Shown here piece after piece: positions 34,763 to 46,377 of a stretch of DNA of 64,000 nt. A model generated the notes under the pieces. It worked only from the letters and a program-made list of their open reading frames with translations. It had not been told where the DNA came from and did not search any database. This DNA is from Pseudomonas frederiksbergensis (GTDB lineage: Bacteria; Pseudomonadota; Gammaproteobacteria; Pseudomonadales; Pseudomonadaceae), in NCBI RefSeq assembly GCF_001874645.1, contig NZ_CP017886.1, positions 3,966,001 through 4,030,000 of the forward strand. The letters run 5' to 3'. How positions within the stretch are numbered: the first letter of the stretch is position 1; every line of letters begins with the position of its first letter. Made by a program: the position numbers and the translations under genes.

Positions 34763-35092
34763 TCACTGAATATCTTTCAAGTAATCCTTAAGCGCTATGA
34801 GCGGGGCGTCAAGTTGCTCCAGCGTCTGCGCCGCGCTGAAATCAACCGACAATCTATCCAGTTCTCGACCCAGTGGCGTACCAGCCCCACCTATCGCCTC
34901 AAGCGCCAGCCCCACGCATTCAGCCACTTTGACCTTGATAGTCGTGACGTCACCTCTGCGTATCAGCAAGCCGAATACCTCCCTCTCATAATCGCTCATC
35001 ATCAGGTCGTCGCGCAGGATCGGGCTTTGACCTTCCGTTTCGTAAGCGAGCTTGAGGGAGAAGAGGGCGACTGTTTCCAGTGGCAATTCCAT
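34763..35092 (-). CDS. Small protein of unknown function
   Basis: 109-residue acidic, mainly helical protein, not recognised (starts MELPLETVALFSLKLAYETE). The ATG at 35092 has AGGA at eight bases; the longer frame to 35140 is not supported by a start. No signal or membrane segment. It lies between two REP arms and next to the tRNA gene. It could be a stress or regulator-associated protein, but nothing in the sequence says so. Confidence 0.6.
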   Translation of the reverse strand: MELPLETVALFSLKLAYETEGQSPILRDDLMMSDYEREVFGLLIRRGDVTTIKVKVAECVGLALEAIGGAGTPLGRELDRLSVDFSAAQTLEQLDAPLIALKDYLKDIQ

Positions 35093-35134
35093 GGGGGAAT
35101 CCTTGAGAAATTTCCTGCCGGGTGAGGATTTTAA

Positions 35135-35167
35135 GATCAAAAGATCGCAGCCTTCGGCAGCTCCTAC
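35135..35167 (-). repeat. REP half-element
   Basis: A single arm identical to the 34601 copy (GATCAAAAGATCG to CAGCTCCTAC), 43 bases upstream of the start at 35092. Confidence 0.85.
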
Positions 35168-35205
35168 GGAGGGGGAGGCTGGCTCACTTTTCTATAGGCG
35201 AAAAA

Positions 35206-35230
35206 AAAGGCCTTGCTAAGCAAGACCTTT
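35206..35230 (-). terminator. Terminator of the tRNA-Leu gene
   Basis: AAAGGCCTTGC / GCAAGACCTTT around a TAA loop, with a run of A before it that gives T's on the minus strand. It lies eight bases past the CCA end of the tRNA. Confidence 0.85.
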
Positions 35231-35238
35231 CTTAATTT

Positions 35239-35323
35239 TGGTGCCCCGAGGGAGACTCGAACTCCCACTCCTTTCGAAAACGGATTTTGAATCCGCCGCG
35301 TCTACCAATTCCGCCATCAGGGC
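35239..35323 (-). tRNA. tRNA-Leu, anticodon CAA
   Basis: An 85-base class II tRNA with encoded CCA. The acceptor stem pairs GCCCTGA with TCGGGGC, the anticodon loop TTCAAAA carries CAA, and a long variable arm follows. It reads UUG codons. The D-arm GGCGGAATTGGTAGACGC and the T-arm GGGAGTTCGAGTCTCCC are normal. Confidence 0.97.
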
Positions 35324-35430
35324 TTAATGGCCGCGGAGTATAGAGAGGTGATAACCGTTGGTCAATCAGGTACATGGAGAATTTTTGATTATTCCGCTAG
35401 ACTTCCCGGCCCTGCTAGACGAACCCCATC

Positions 35431-37610
<2,180 letters not shown>

Positions 37611-37653
37611 GTTTTCTGACCCCAAGATTCAACATTTGCAACTGGAGTGCTAA

Positions 37654-37989
37654 ATGAGCTTTTTTATCTCTAATGCCATGGCTGATGCTGCTGCCCCTGC
37701 GGCAGGCCCGATGGGCGGCGGCTTTGAGTGGATTTTCCTGGTCGGCTTCCTGGTCATCTTCTACCTGATGATCTGGCGTCCACAGGCCAAGCGCGCCAAA
37801 GAGCAGAAGAACCTGCTGAGCAGCCTGCAGAAAGGCGACGAAGTTGTGACCACCGGTGGTATCGCCGGCAAGATCACTAAAGTGGCAGATGATTTCGTTG
37901 TTCTGGAAGTTTCCGACACGGTCGAAATGAAATTCCAAAAGGGCGCCATCGCCGCCACGCTGCCAAAAGGCACGCTAAAAGCGATCTAA
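37654..37989 (+). CDS. yajC: Preprotein translocase accessory subunit YajC
   Basis: 111-residue inner membrane protein. A short periplasmic N-terminus is followed by one membrane helix (about residues 24-45, FLVGFLVIFYLMIW) and a cytoplasmic domain (KRAKEQKNLLSSLQKGDEVV, then GGIAGKITKV). It associates with SecDF. TGGAGTG precedes the ATG. The terminal KGTLKAI is typical. Confidence 0.95.
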   Translation: MSFFISNAMADAAAPAAGPMGGGFEWIFLVGFLVIFYLMIWRPQAKRAKEQKNLLSSLQKGDEVVTTGGIAGKITKVADDFVVLEVSDTVEMKFQKGAIAATLPKGTLKAI

Positions 37990-38052
37990 GTTCCAACTTC
38001 TACTCAATCGACGGGGCGCGCAAGGCGCCCCGCGTCATAAGCGGGCGGCGTG

Positions 38053-39921
38053 ATGCTGAACAAATACCCTCTGTGGAAATACATTCTGATCCTGGCGGTG
38101 CTGGCGGTCGGTCTGATTTATTCCGCTCCCAATCTTTATCCTGACGATCCGGCCATTCAGGTCAGCGGTGCAAGTACTGCGCTGCAGGTTAATCAGGCGG
38201 ATCTGGATCGTGTGAGCAAAGCGCTCAATGACGCCGGGATCAACGTCAAGGCGGCCACTCTTTCGGCCAATGGCAAGGGCGGTTTGGTGCGCCTGACCAA
38301 GGCTGAAGACCAGCTGCCAGCCAAAGACGTGGTGCGCAAGGCACTGGGTGATGACTACGTCGTCGCGCTGAACCTGGCACAAACGACCCCGCAGTGGCTG
38401 CGTGCCCTCGGCGCGCACCCGATGAAGCTGGGCCTGGACTTGTCCGGTGGTGTGCACTTCCTGCTCGAAGTGGACATGGACAAAGCCCTCGACGCCCGCC
38501 TGAAAGTCTACGAAGGCGACGTCAAGAGCCTGTTGCGTAAAGAGCGTCTGCGCTATCGCAGCCTGCCGCAACTCAATGGCGCCATTCAGCTGGGTTTCAG
38601 TGATGAAGCTTCCCGCGAAGAGGCCCGTGCGCTGATCCGCAAGAACTTCAACGATTTCGACATTGTTCCGGCCGACCTCAATGGTCAGGCGGTACTGCGT
38701 CTGGCGATGACCCCGGCCAAGCTGGCGGAAATCCGCGAATACTCCATCAAGCAGAACTTGACCACGGTGCGTAACCGCGTCAACGAGCTGGGTGTTGCCG
38801 AGCCTATCGTTCAACGCCAGGGTGCCAACCGCATCGTGGTTGAGCTGCCAGGCGTGCAAGACACTGCCGAAGCCAAGCGTATCCTCGGCAAGACGGCCAA
38901 CCTCGAGTTCCGTCTGGCGGCTGAGCCGGGTGCTTCGAAAGCCACTTCCGAGACCTTCGAGTTCCGTGAGGGCAAGCGTCCTCCTGCGCAAATCGAGCGT
39001 GGCCTGATCATCACGGGCGACCAGGTGACTGACGCCAAGGCTGGTTTCGGCGAGCACGGTACGCCGGAAGTGAACATTCGTCTGGACGGTCACGGCGGTG
39101 AGCTGATGAACCGTGCGACGCGTTCCAACGTCGGTCGCAGCATGGCGGTGATTTTCATCGAGCAGCGCCCGGTGACGACTTACGTCAAGCAAATGGTTAA
39201 CGGCGTCGAGAAAGACGTGCCGGTTCAGACCTTCAAGGAAGAGAAGAAGATCATCAGCCTGGCGACCATTCAGTCGCCGCTGGGTGCTCAGTTCCGCATC
39301 ACTGGCCTGAACGGTCAGGGCGAGTCCTCGGAGCTGGCCTTGCTGCTGCGCGCGGGTGGTCTGGCGGCACCGATGTACTTTGCTGAAGAGCGCACAATCG
39401 GTCCAAGCCTGGGTGCTGACAACATCACCAAGGGTGTCGATGCGTCGCTGTGGGGCATGCTGTTCGTTTCGCTGTTCATCATGGCCATCTACCGCTTCTT
39501 CGGCGTGATCGCCACGGTTGCGCTGTCGGTGAACATGGTGCTGCTGCTGGCCTTGATGTCTCTGCTGGGGGCAACGCTGACCCTGCCAGGTATCGCCGGT
39601 ATCGTATTGACCATGGGCATGGCGGTCGACGCCAACGTACTGATCTTCTCGCGGATACGTGAAGAGATCGCGGCCGGCATGACGGTGCAGCGGGCAATCA
39701 ACGAAGGCTTCGGCCGGGCATTTACTGCGATTCTCGACGCCAACCTGACCACCCTGTTGGTCGGCGGCATCCTCTTTGCCATGGGCACCGGCCCGGTGAA
39801 GGGCTTCGCAGTGACCATGTCCCTCGGGATCTTTACCTCGATGTTCACGGCCATCATGGTGACCCGCGCGATGGTCAACCTGATCTTCGGCGGTCGTGAC
39901 TTCAAGAAGTTGTGGATTTAA
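38053..39921 (+). CDS. secD: Protein translocase subunit SecD
   Basis: 622-residue membrane protein; SecDF couples the proton gradient to late steps of Sec export. An N-terminal helix (about 9-27) is followed by the large periplasmic region with the D1 motif GLDLSGGVHFLLEV, then five further helices near the C-terminus including GIVLTMGMAVDANVLIFSRI, with the conserved Asp of D4. The GTG at 38050 adds only one residue. It is 63 bases past yajC. Confidence 0.97.
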   Translation: MLNKYPLWKYILILAVLAVGLIYSAPNLYPDDPAIQVSGASTALQVNQADLDRVSKALNDAGINVKAATLSANGKGGLVRLTKAEDQLPAKDVVRKALGDDYVVALNLAQTTPQWLRALGAHPMKLGLDLSGGVHFLLEVDMDKALDARLKVYEGDVKSLLRKERLRYRSLPQLNGAIQLGFSDEASREEARALIRKNFNDFDIVPADLNGQAVLRLAMTPAKLAEIREYSIKQNLTTVRNRVNELGVAEPIVQRQGANRIVVELPGVQDTAEAKRILGKTANLEFRLAAEPGASKATSETFEFREGKRPPAQIERGLIITGDQVTDAKAGFGEHGTPEVNIRLDGHGGELMNRATRSNVGRSMAVIFIEQRPVTTYVKQMVNGVEKDVPVQTFKEEKKIISLATIQSPLGAQFRITGLNGQGESSELALLLRAGGLAAPMYFAEERTIGPSLGADNITKGVDASLWGMLFVSLFIMAIYRFFGVIATVALSVNMVLLLALMSLLGATLTLPGIAGIVLTMGMAVDANVLIFSRIREEIAAGMTVQRAINEGFGRAFTAILDANLTTLLVGGILFAMGTGPVKGFAVTMSLGIFTSMFTAIMVTRAMVNLIFGGRDFKKLWI

Positions 39922-39930
39922 GGGGCTGCC

Positions 39931-40845
39931 ATGTTACGTACTATCAACTTCATGGGCGTTCGCAACGTTGCGTTCGGCGTCACATTGTTCCTTACCGCTC
40001 TGGCGTTGTTCAGCTGCTTCCACAAGGGCATGAACTACGGTCTGGACTTCACCGGCGGTACGCTCATCGAGCTGACCTACGAGCGTCCGGCCGACGTCAT
40101 GAAAGTTCGCTCCCAGCTGACTGAGGCGGGTTATCACGAAGCGATCGTTCAGAGCTTCGGCGCTACCACCGATTTGCTGGTGCGTATGCCTGGCGAAGAC
40201 CCGCAACTGGGTCACCAGGTAGCTGAAGCGCTGCAGAAAGTCGGCGGCGACAACGCGGCTGTGGTCAAGCGCGTCGAGTTCGTGGGCCCGCAGGTCGGTG
40301 AAGAGCTGCGCGACCAGGGCGGCCTCGGCATGCTGATGGCGCTGGGCGGCATTCTGATCTACCTGGCTTTCCGCTTTCAGTGGAAGTTCGCGGTCGGTGC
40401 GATTGTCTCGCTGATCCACGACGTGATCGTGACCGTGGGTATCCTGTCGTTTTTCCAGATCACCTTCGACCTGACGGTGCTGGCGGCGGTGCTGGCGATC
40501 ATCGGTTACTCGCTCAACGACACCATCGTGGTATTCGACCGGGTTCGTGAGAACTTCCGCGTGCTGCGCAAGGCCAGCCTGATCGAGAACATCAACATCT
40601 CGACCACGCAAACCCTGCTGCGGACGATGGCGACGTCGATCTCTACCTTGCTGGCGATCTCCGCGCTGCTGTTCTTCGGTGGTGACAACCTGTTCGGCTT
40701 CTCCATTGCGCTGTTTATCGGTGTTCTGGCGGGTACTTACTCGTCGATCTACATCGCCAACGTGGTGCTGATCTGGCTGAACCTGAGCAGCGAGGATCTG
40801 ATTCCTCCTGCCAATACCGAGAAGGAAGTGGACGACCGTCCTTAA
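39931..40845 (+). CDS. secF: Protein translocase subunit SecF
   Basis: 304-residue partner of SecD with six membrane helices. The SecD/F signature GLDFTGGTLIEL is near residue 35, and YSLNDTIVVFDRVRENF lies in the cytoplasmic loop with the conserved Asp. It follows secD by nine bases, and the operon ends in the terminator at 40872. Confidence 0.97.
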   Translation: MLRTINFMGVRNVAFGVTLFLTALALFSCFHKGMNYGLDFTGGTLIELTYERPADVMKVRSQLTEAGYHEAIVQSFGATTDLLVRMPGEDPQLGHQVAEALQKVGGDNAAVVKRVEFVGPQVGEELRDQGGLGMLMALGGILIYLAFRFQWKFAVGAIVSLIHDVIVTVGILSFFQITFDLTVLAAVLAIIGYSLNDTIVVFDRVRENFRVLRKASLIENINISTTQTLLRTMATSISTLLAISALLFFGGDNLFGFSIALFIGVLAGTYSSIYIANVVLIWLNLSSEDLIPPANTEKEVDDRP

Positions 40846-40871
40846 GACGTCATTCCTCCTGTTTATACCCA

Positions 40872-40904
40872 AAAGGCGCGAGTATTGAACTCGCGCCTTT
40901 TTTT
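40872..40904 (+). terminator. Terminator of the yajC-secDF operon
   Basis: Perfect stem AAAGGCGCGAGT / ACTCGCGCCTTT, ATTGA loop, followed by TTTT. Confidence 0.92.
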
Positions 40905-40963
40905 ATGCTCCAAGGCTGGGAGAAGCGCGGGCATGTCCCGCATGTGATGGTCAGGAGGTTCAT

Positions 40964-41515
40964 GTGAACAAGTCGTTACTGGTTGGTGCGGTATTGGGTG
41001 CTGTCGGTGTCACTGCCGGAGGCGCTGTTGCCACCTACAGCCTGGTAAAAAGCGGCGGCCCTGAGTATGCGCAAGTACTGGCAGTTGATCCGGTCAAAAC
41101 ACAGATCAAGACTCCGCGTGAAGTGTGCAGGGAGGTGCCTGTTACCCGGCAGGCGCCGGTAAAAGACGAGCATCAGATCCTCGGTACGGTACTCGGTGCG
41201 GTCGGCGGTGGTCTGTTGGGCAATATGGTCGGTGGCGGTAATGGCAAGAAGCTCGCCACCGTGGCGGGTGCGGTTGGCGGCGGTTATGCCGGTAACAAGG
41301 TGCAGGAGCACATGCAGAACGGTGATACCACCACCACGATGCAAAGGCGTTGCGAAACGGTCAATGACGTCAGCGACAAGCTCGTAGGCTATGACGTTCG
41401 GTATTCGCTGGGCGGCAAGGAAGGCAAGGTGCGGATGGATCGTGATCCGGGCAATCAGATTCCGGTCGACAAGGACGGTCATCTGATCCTGGGACAGAAC
41501 GAACCGGCGAAGTGA
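40964..41515 (+). CDS. Glycine zipper 2TM domain protein (17 kDa surface antigen-like)
   Basis: 183-residue protein with an N-terminal hydrophobic anchor or signal (about 4-28), a basic/Cys segment (REVCREVPVTR), a glycine zipper (ILGTVLGAVGGGLLGNMVGG, about 72-91; AGAVGGGYAGNKV after) and a soluble C-terminal domain. Such domains sit at the envelope. Whether it is a membrane-anchored or outer-membrane protein is not settled; no lipobox is visible. The start is a GTG after AGGAGG. It is a single gene. Confidence 0.85.
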   Translation: MNKSLLVGAVLGAVGVTAGGAVATYSLVKSGGPEYAQVLAVDPVKTQIKTPREVCREVPVTRQAPVKDEHQILGTVLGAVGGGLLGNMVGGGNGKKLATVAGAVGGGYAGNKVQEHMQNGDTTTTMQRRCETVNDVSDKLVGYDVRYSLGGKEGKVRMDRDPGNQIPVDKDGHLILGQNEPAK

Positions 41516-41576
41516 TGTTGAGCTGATTGTCAAATTTTCAAAAAAGCCGGAGGCTTTCGGCGCGTAGAGGATCGCC

Positions 41577-41650
41577 AAGATCGCAGCCTGCGGCAGCTCC
41601 TACGCCGAGCAGTCGAATCCGTAGGAGCTGCCGCAGGCTGCGATCCTTTG
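41577..41650. repeat. REP doublet, reverse arrangement
   Basis: A left arm ending in CAGCTCCTAC (41577-41603) and a right arm starting GTAGGAGCTGCC (41621-41650) point away from each other, the reverse of the arrangement at 4184 and 44246. Confidence 0.9.
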
Positions 41651-41685
41651 GGGGTGTGGTGTTTTCGAGATCAAATTTCAGGCAT

Positions 41686-41714
41686 AAAAAAAGCACCCCG
41701 AAGGGTGCTTTTTT
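41686..41714. terminator. Bidirectional terminator between the 17 kDa-like gene and suhB
   Basis: AAAAAAGCACCC / GGGTGCTTTTTT around CGAA, with A and T runs on both sides. Confidence 0.9.
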
Positions 41715-41725
41715 GTGCCTGGCGC

Positions 41726-42541
41726 TTAGCGTTTCAGCGAGGCTGGCAGGTGCGGCTGGATGGCCGTCAGTACTGCTTTGAAACATTTGGTGTTACCAGC
41801 AACGACGTGGCCTTTTTCAAGGAAGTCGTGACCGCCGGTGAAGTCGCTCACCAGGCCGCCAGCTTCCTGAATCAGCAGGGCGCCTGCTGCCATGTCCCAC
41901 TCGGACAGGCCCGACTCCCAAAATGCGTCGAAACGGCCGGCAGCTACGTAGGCCAGGTCCAGGCTCGCCGAGCCGGCGCGACGGATGCCGGCGGTCTGGC
42001 CAACCAGGGCGCGGAACATGCCCAGGTAGTTGTCGAGGTTGTCCATCTGGTCGTCACGGAACGGGAAGCCGGTACCCAGCAGGGCGCCGTCCAGGCTGGT
42101 GCGGCCGCTGACGCGCAGGCGACGACCGTTCAGTTGAGCGCCACGACCACGGCTGGCGGTGAATTCTTCCTGGCGAACCGGGTCCAGAACAACAGCGTGC
42201 TCCAGGCGACCGCGATATTTGCAGGCGATGCTGACAGCGAAGTGAGGAATGCCGCGCAGGAAGTTGGTGGTGCCGTCCAGTGGATCGATGATCCACAGGT
42301 AGTCTTCGCCTTCGCCGCTGCCAGCGTGCATGCCGGTTTCTTCACCGAGAATGCCGTGAGTCGGGTAGGCCTTGCGCAGCGCGTCGATGATTTTCTGTTC
42401 GGCAGCGCGATCCACTTCGGACACATAGTCCTTGGCGTCTTTTTCGTCGACCTTGATGGTATCCAGGCGCTCGATGGAGCGGAAGATCAATTCACTGGCG
42501 CTGCGGGCGGCGCGCAGCGCGATATTCAGCATGGGCTGCAT
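41726..42541 (-). CDS. suhB: Inositol-1-monophosphatase SuhB
   Basis: 271-residue Mg-dependent phosphatase of the IMPase fold. Metal-binding motifs: GEETG (PTHGILGEETGMHAG), WIIDPLDGTTNFLRGIPHF and, near the C-terminus, WDMAAGALLIQEAGG. In gammaproteobacteria SuhB also acts as part of the rRNA antitermination complex with NusA; this second role is family knowledge. It is divergent from trmJ, with about 145 bases between them. Confidence 0.95.
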   Translation of the reverse strand: MQPMLNIALRAARSASELIFRSIERLDTIKVDEKDAKDYVSEVDRAAEQKIIDALRKAYPTHGILGEETGMHAGSGEGEDYLWIIDPLDGTTNFLRGIPHFAVSIACKYRGRLEHAVVLDPVRQEEFTASRGRGAQLNGRRLRVSGRTSLDGALLGTGFPFRDDQMDNLDNYLGMFRALVGQTAGIRRAGSASLDLAYVAAGRFDAFWESGLSEWDMAAGALLIQEAGGLVSDFTGGHDFLEKGHVVAGNTKCFKAVLTAIQPHLPASLKR

Positions 42542-42686
42542 GGATGTGTCACCTAAGGTTGTTAAAGAAAGCCGAGCATTCTATCAGAAAGTTTCTACAG
42601 GTGAAGGACGACGTTCGCTTTCATAGCTTAACGGTAGGATGCTCTGTAAGATTTGCTCCCCATTTCCCTGTCAGAGAGCACCTCCC

Positions 42687-43457
42687 TTGCTGCAGAACAT
42701 TCGTGTCGTCCTGGTCAATACCAGCCATCCGGGGAATATCGGAGGGGCTGCGCGTGCCATGAAGAACATGGGCCTGTCGCGACTGGTGCTGGTCGAGCCG
42801 CGCTTGTTTCCGCATCACGAGGCGGATGCACGGGCCTCCGGTGCCGGTGACATCCTGGAAAACGCCCAAGTCGTCGCCACGCTGGAAGATGCGCTGGTCG
42901 GCTGCAATCTGGTGCTGGGCACCAGCGCTCGTGACCGTCGTATCCCTTGGCCGCTGCTCGATCCTCGTGAATGCGGGGTGAAGGTGGTTGAGGAGGCGGC
43001 GCAAGGCGCCGAGATTGCTTTGGTATTTGGCCGTGAAGATTCCGGCCTGACCAATGAAGAGTTGCAGCGATGTCATTATCACGTGCACATCCCGTCAGAC
43101 CCTGAGTTCAGTTCGCTGAACCTTGGGGCGGCGGTGCAGGTGTTGAGCTATGAAGTGCGCATGTCCTGGCTGGCGGCCGAAGGTCAGCCGAGCAAGGTCG
43201 AGAAGGATGAAGTGGCGTCCACCAAAAGTGGTGAACTGGCGACCATGGATGAGTTGGAGCGATTCTATGAGCACCTGGAGCAAACGCTGGTGGCCATCGA
43301 GTTTCTTGATCCGGAAAAACCACGGCACTTGATGGCGCGCCTGCGTCGGTTGTACGGACGAAGCTCGGTCAGCCGGGCGGAAATGAATATTTTGCGTGGC
43401 ATCCTCACGGAAACCCAAAAAGCGGCCCGTGGTGAGCTTCTTAAGCGGAAGGATTAA
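42687..43457 (+). CDS. trmJ: tRNA (cytidine/uridine-32-2'-O)-methyltransferase TrmJ
   Basis: 256-residue SPOUT methyltransferase that modifies position 32 in several tRNAs. Features: [20 protein letters not shown] at the start, [18 protein letters not shown], and the knot motif [16 protein letters not shown] with [14 protein letters not shown]. The start is the TTG at 42687 ([10 protein letters not shown]), in agreement with the family; the frame opens at 42639. It is the first gene of the trmJ-cysE pair, overlapping cysE by one base. Confidence 0.93.
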   Translation: MLQNIRVVLVNTSHPGNIGGAARAMKNMGLSRLVLVEPRLFPHHEADARASGAGDILENAQVVATLEDALVGCNLVLGTSARDRRIPWPLLDPRECGVKVVEEAAQGAEIALVFGREDSGLTNEELQRCHYHVHIPSDPEFSSLNLGAAVQVLSYEVRMSWLAAEGQPSKVEKDEVASTKSGELATMDELERFYEHLEQTLVAIEFLDPEKPRHLMARLRRLYGRSSVSRAEMNILRGILTETQKAARGELLKRKD

Positions 43458-44236
43458 TGATGTTCGAGCGTTTGCGTGAAGATATCCAGAGCGTTTTCCA
43501 CCGTGACCCGGCGGCACGTAATGCGTTTGAGGTGCTGACCTGCTATCCGGGCATGCACGCCATCTGGATTCATCGACTGTCTGCTGCTCTATGGGGCATG
43601 GGCTGGAAATGGCTGGCGCGGTTGGTGTCGAACTTCGGTCGCTGGTTGACCGGGATCGAGATTCATCCGGGCGCCAAGGTGGGGCGGCGTTTCTTTATTG
43701 ACCACGGCATGGGCATTGTCATCGGCGAAACCGCTGAAATCGGCAATGACGTGACGCTGTATCAGGGCGTGACCCTTGGCGGTACCAGTTGGAACAAAGG
43801 CAAGCGCCATCCGACGCTGGAAGACGGTGTGGTGGTCGGGGCGGGCGCCAAGGTGTTGGGTCCGTTCACTGTGGGTGCTGGTGCCAAGGTGGGTTCCAAT
43901 GCGGTGGTGACCAAGGCTGTGCCGGCAGGGGCGACAGTGGTCGGGATTCCCGGGCGGATTATCGTCAAGTCCGATGATGAGCTGGAGGCCAAGCGCAAGG
44001 CCATGGCCGAGAAGATTGGTTTTGATGCCTATGGTGTCGGTGAAGACATGCCGGACCCGGTGGCGCGTGCCATCGGTCAGTTGCTGGATCACTTGCAAGC
44101 GGTCGATAGTCGACTGGAAGGCATGTGCGGTGCGCTCAAGGATCTGGGCAGCCCTTACTGTGCCAAAGACTTGCCTGAGCTGCGCGAAGAAGACTTCGCC
44201 TGTGTAAAAGACAAGGATGAAAGCCAGGCCAACTGA
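43457..44236 (+). CDS. cysE: Serine O-acetyltransferase CysE
   Basis: 259-residue cytoplasmic enzyme that acetylates serine for cysteine synthesis. An N-terminal helical domain (about 1-60) is followed by the left-handed beta-helix (about 65-175) with the active-site segment [18 protein letters not shown] and the C-terminal region after [13 protein letters not shown]. It belongs to the shorter, cytoplasmic type common next to iscR. The TAATG overlap with trmJ couples translation; an ATG at 43460 is an alternative. Cysteine supply just before the IscS cysteine desulfurase genes makes functional sense. Confidence 0.93.
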   Translation: MMFERLREDIQSVFHRDPAARNAFEVLTCYPGMHAIWIHRLSAALWGMGWKWLARLVSNFGRWLTGIEIHPGAKVGRRFFIDHGMGIVIGETAEIGNDVTLYQGVTLGGTSWNKGKRHPTLEDGVVVGAGAKVLGPFTVGAGAKVGSNAVVTKAVPAGATVVGIPGRIIVKSDDELEAKRKAMAEKIGFDAYGVGEDMPDPVARAIGQLLDHLQAVDSRLEGMCGALKDLGSPYCAKDLPELREEDFACVKDKDESQAN

Positions 44237-44245
44237 GTGCCCGGC

Positions 44246-44319
44246 GTAGGAGCTGCCGAAGGCTGCGATCTTTTGATCTTCTAAATCTTGAAAAGATCGC
44301 AGCCTTCGGCAGCTCCTAC
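44246..44319. repeat. REP doublet
   Basis: Two inverted arms: GTAGGAGCTGCCGAAGGCTG rightward and its complement ending GCAGCTCCTAC. It is immediately followed by the hexanucleotide array. Confidence 0.9.
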
Positions 44320-44355
44320 AGATCCAGATCCAGATCCAGATCCAGATCCAGATCC
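44320..44355. repeat. Hexanucleotide tandem array (AGATCC)6
   Basis: Six uninterrupted copies of AGATCC directly follow the REP doublet and precede the iscR promoter region by about 80 bases. Copy number could vary between strains by slippage. Confidence 0.95.
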
Positions 44356-44437
44356 GGCCGGCATATCGAACTGCGTGCGGCGGGTGTGCTATTGCGCCAC
44401 AGATGCTGCTATCATTTGCGCGCTCTTTTGCGGGTAA

Positions 44438-44493
44438 ACCTGACTAAAGTACTAGGTCTTAAAGTTGACTTAAATACTCGGGAATTGCATACT
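44438..44493 (+). promoter_or_regulatory. isc operon promoter with two IscR-type boxes
   Basis: ACCTGACTAAAGTACTAGG (44438-44456) and GTTGACTTAAATACTCGGG (44464-44482) resemble type 1 IscR sites, which bind [2Fe-2S]-IscR. The second overlaps a TTGACT -35 box, with CATACT as -10 after 17 bases (44488-44493). The arrangement fits the known autorepression of isc by IscR. Confidence 0.82.
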
Positions 44494-44526
44494 CGCCTCC
44501 ATTCCGAAACTCCGTGGTAATTGTCC

Positions 44527-45018
44527 ATGCGACTGACTACTAAAGGCCGATACGCGGTCACCGCCATGCTTGATCTGGCGTTGCACGCGCAGCACGGGCC
44601 GGTGTCCCTGGCCGATATCTCTGAGCGCCAAGGCATTTCCCTGTCCTACCTTGAACAGCTTTTCGCCAAGTTGCGCCGCAGCAATCTGGTTTCCAGTGTC
44701 CGTGGACCAGGCGGTGGCTACCAGCTATCGCGTGACATGCAGGGCATCCAGGTCGCTCAGGTGATCGATGCGGTCAACGAATCGGTCGATGCAACCAAAT
44801 GCCAGGGCCTGGGTGATTGCCATGGTGGCGACACCTGCCTGACCCACCACTTGTGGTGTGATCTAAGCCTGCAAATCCACGAATTTCTGAGCGGTATCAG
44901 CTTGGCTGACCTTGTCACTCGCCGTGAGGTACAAGAAGTAGCCCAGCGTCAGGACCAGCGTCGTTGCAACAGCAAGACACCGAGTCTGGACAAGATTGAA
45001 GCGTCCGCCGTCGAATGA
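44527..45018 (+). CDS. iscR: Fe-S-responsive Rrf2 family regulator IscR
   Basis: 163-residue repressor. The winged helix is [20 protein letters not shown] to [16 protein letters not shown]; the cluster Cys residues are in [14 protein letters not shown] (three Cys, as required), followed by the helix [18 protein letters not shown]. The upstream TTG would add two residues; the ATG at 44527 is used. It represses its own operon when it carries [2Fe-2S]. Confidence 0.97.
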   Translation: MRLTTKGRYAVTAMLDLALHAQHGPVSLADISERQGISLSYLEQLFAKLRRSNLVSSVRGPGGGYQLSRDMQGIQVAQVIDAVNESVDATKCQGLGDCHGGDTCLTHHLWCDLSLQIHEFLSGISLADLVTRREVQEVAQRQDQRRCNSKTPSLDKIEASAVE

Positions 45019-45068
45019 CAGCCAAAGAGCTAGCGGCACGCCAGCCAGCCTGATTTAGGAGAGAGTCC

Positions 45069-46283
45069 ATGAAATTGCCGATTTACCTTGATTACTCTGC
45101 GACCACCCCGGTTGATCCGCGTGTCGCGCAAAAGATGAGTGAATGCCTGCTGGTCGACGGAAACTTCGGTAACCCGGCGTCCCGCTCCCACGTGTTCGGC
45201 TGGAAAGCCGAAGAATCGGTCGAAAACGCTCGCCGCCAGGTCGCTGACCTGGTCAACGCCGACCCGCGTGAAATCGTCTGGACCTCCGGTGCCACCGAGT
45301 CCGACAACCTGGCAATCAAGGGTGTCGCGCATTTCTATAGCACCAAAGGCAAGCACCTGATCACCACCAAGATCGAACACAAGGCTGTCCTCGACACCAT
45401 GCGCCAACTGGAGCGCGAAGGTTTTGAAGTCACCTACCTCGATCCTCGTGAAGACGGTCTGGTGACGCCTGAGATGATCGAAGCTGCACTGCGCGATGAC
45501 ACCATCCTGGTGTCGGTCATGCACGTGAACAACGAAATCGGCACGATCAACGACATCGCAGCCATCGGCGAGCTGACCCGCTCCAAGGGCATCCTGTTTC
45601 ACGTCGACGCTGCGCAGTCCACCGGCAAGGTCGAGATCGACCTGCAAAAGCTGAAGGTCGATCTGATGTCCTTCTCGGCTCACAAAACCTACGGCCCTAA
45701 AGGCATCGGCGCGCTGTACGTAAGCCGCAAGCCGCGTGTTCGCCTTGAAGCGACCATGCACGGCGGCGGTCACGAGCGCGGCATGCGTTCCGGCACCCTG
45801 GCCACCCACCAGATCGTTGGCATGGGCGAAGCGTTCCGTGTGGCCAAGGAAGACATGGCTGCCGAAAACGTCCGTATCAAAGCCTTGAGCGACCGTTTCT
45901 TCAAGCAGGTCGAAGGCCTCGAAGAGCTGTACGTCAACGGCAGCCTGACGGCCCGCGTTCCGCACAACCTGAACCTGAGCTTCAACTACGTTGAAGGCGA
46001 GTCGCTGATCATGGCGCTCAAGGATCTGGCGGTATCATCCGGTTCGGCCTGCACCTCGGCGTCCCTTGAGCCTTCGTACGTACTGCGCGCCCTGGGCCGC
46101 AACGACGAACTGGCACACAGCTCGATTCGCTTTACCTTCGGCCGCTTCTCCACTGAAGAAGAAATCGATTATGCCGCGCAGAAAGTCTGCGAGGCCGTCA
46201 CCAAGCTGCGCGCTCTGTCGCCGCTGTGGGACATGTACAAAGACGGCGTCGACATTTCGAAGATCGAGTGGGCGGCACACTAA
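45069..46283 (+). CDS. iscS: Cysteine desulfurase IscS
   Basis: 404-residue class V PLP enzyme that gives sulfur for clusters and thiolation. The N-terminus is [19 protein letters not shown]; the PLP Lys is in [16 protein letters not shown]; the active-site loop Cys is in [28 protein letters not shown] precedes the ATG. It is 50 bases after iscR. Confidence 0.98.
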   Translation: MKLPIYLDYSATTPVDPRVAQKMSECLLVDGNFGNPASRSHVFGWKAEESVENARRQVADLVNADPREIVWTSGATESDNLAIKGVAHFYSTKGKHLITTKIEHKAVLDTMRQLEREGFEVTYLDPREDGLVTPEMIEAALRDDTILVSVMHVNNEIGTINDIAAIGELTRSKGILFHVDAAQSTGKVEIDLQKLKVDLMSFSAHKTYGPKGIGALYVSRKPRVRLEATMHGGGHERGMRSGTLATHQIVGMGEAFRVAKEDMAAENVRIKALSDRFFKQVEGLEELYVNGSLTARVPHNLNLSFNYVEGESLIMALKDLAVSSGSACTSASLEPSYVLRALGRNDELAHSSIRFTFGRFSTEEEIDYAAQKVCEAVTKLRALSPLWDMYKDGVDISKIEWAAH

Positions 46284-46377
46284 CGAATTAAGTCGCCGCA
46301 CACGGGCTCTGCAAGGTGTATTGAAAAGTTGGCTTGCAGAGCCCAAAGAGCGACTATCTGATGAGTGAGGAATAATC

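Noticed and set aside
31378..35323. Genomic island integrated at tRNA-Leu
   Set aside because: No integrase and no repeat of the tRNA end was seen at the other side; the accessory genes end before the tRNA.
44320..44355. CRISPR-like repeats
   Set aside because: A simple hexamer array without spacers.
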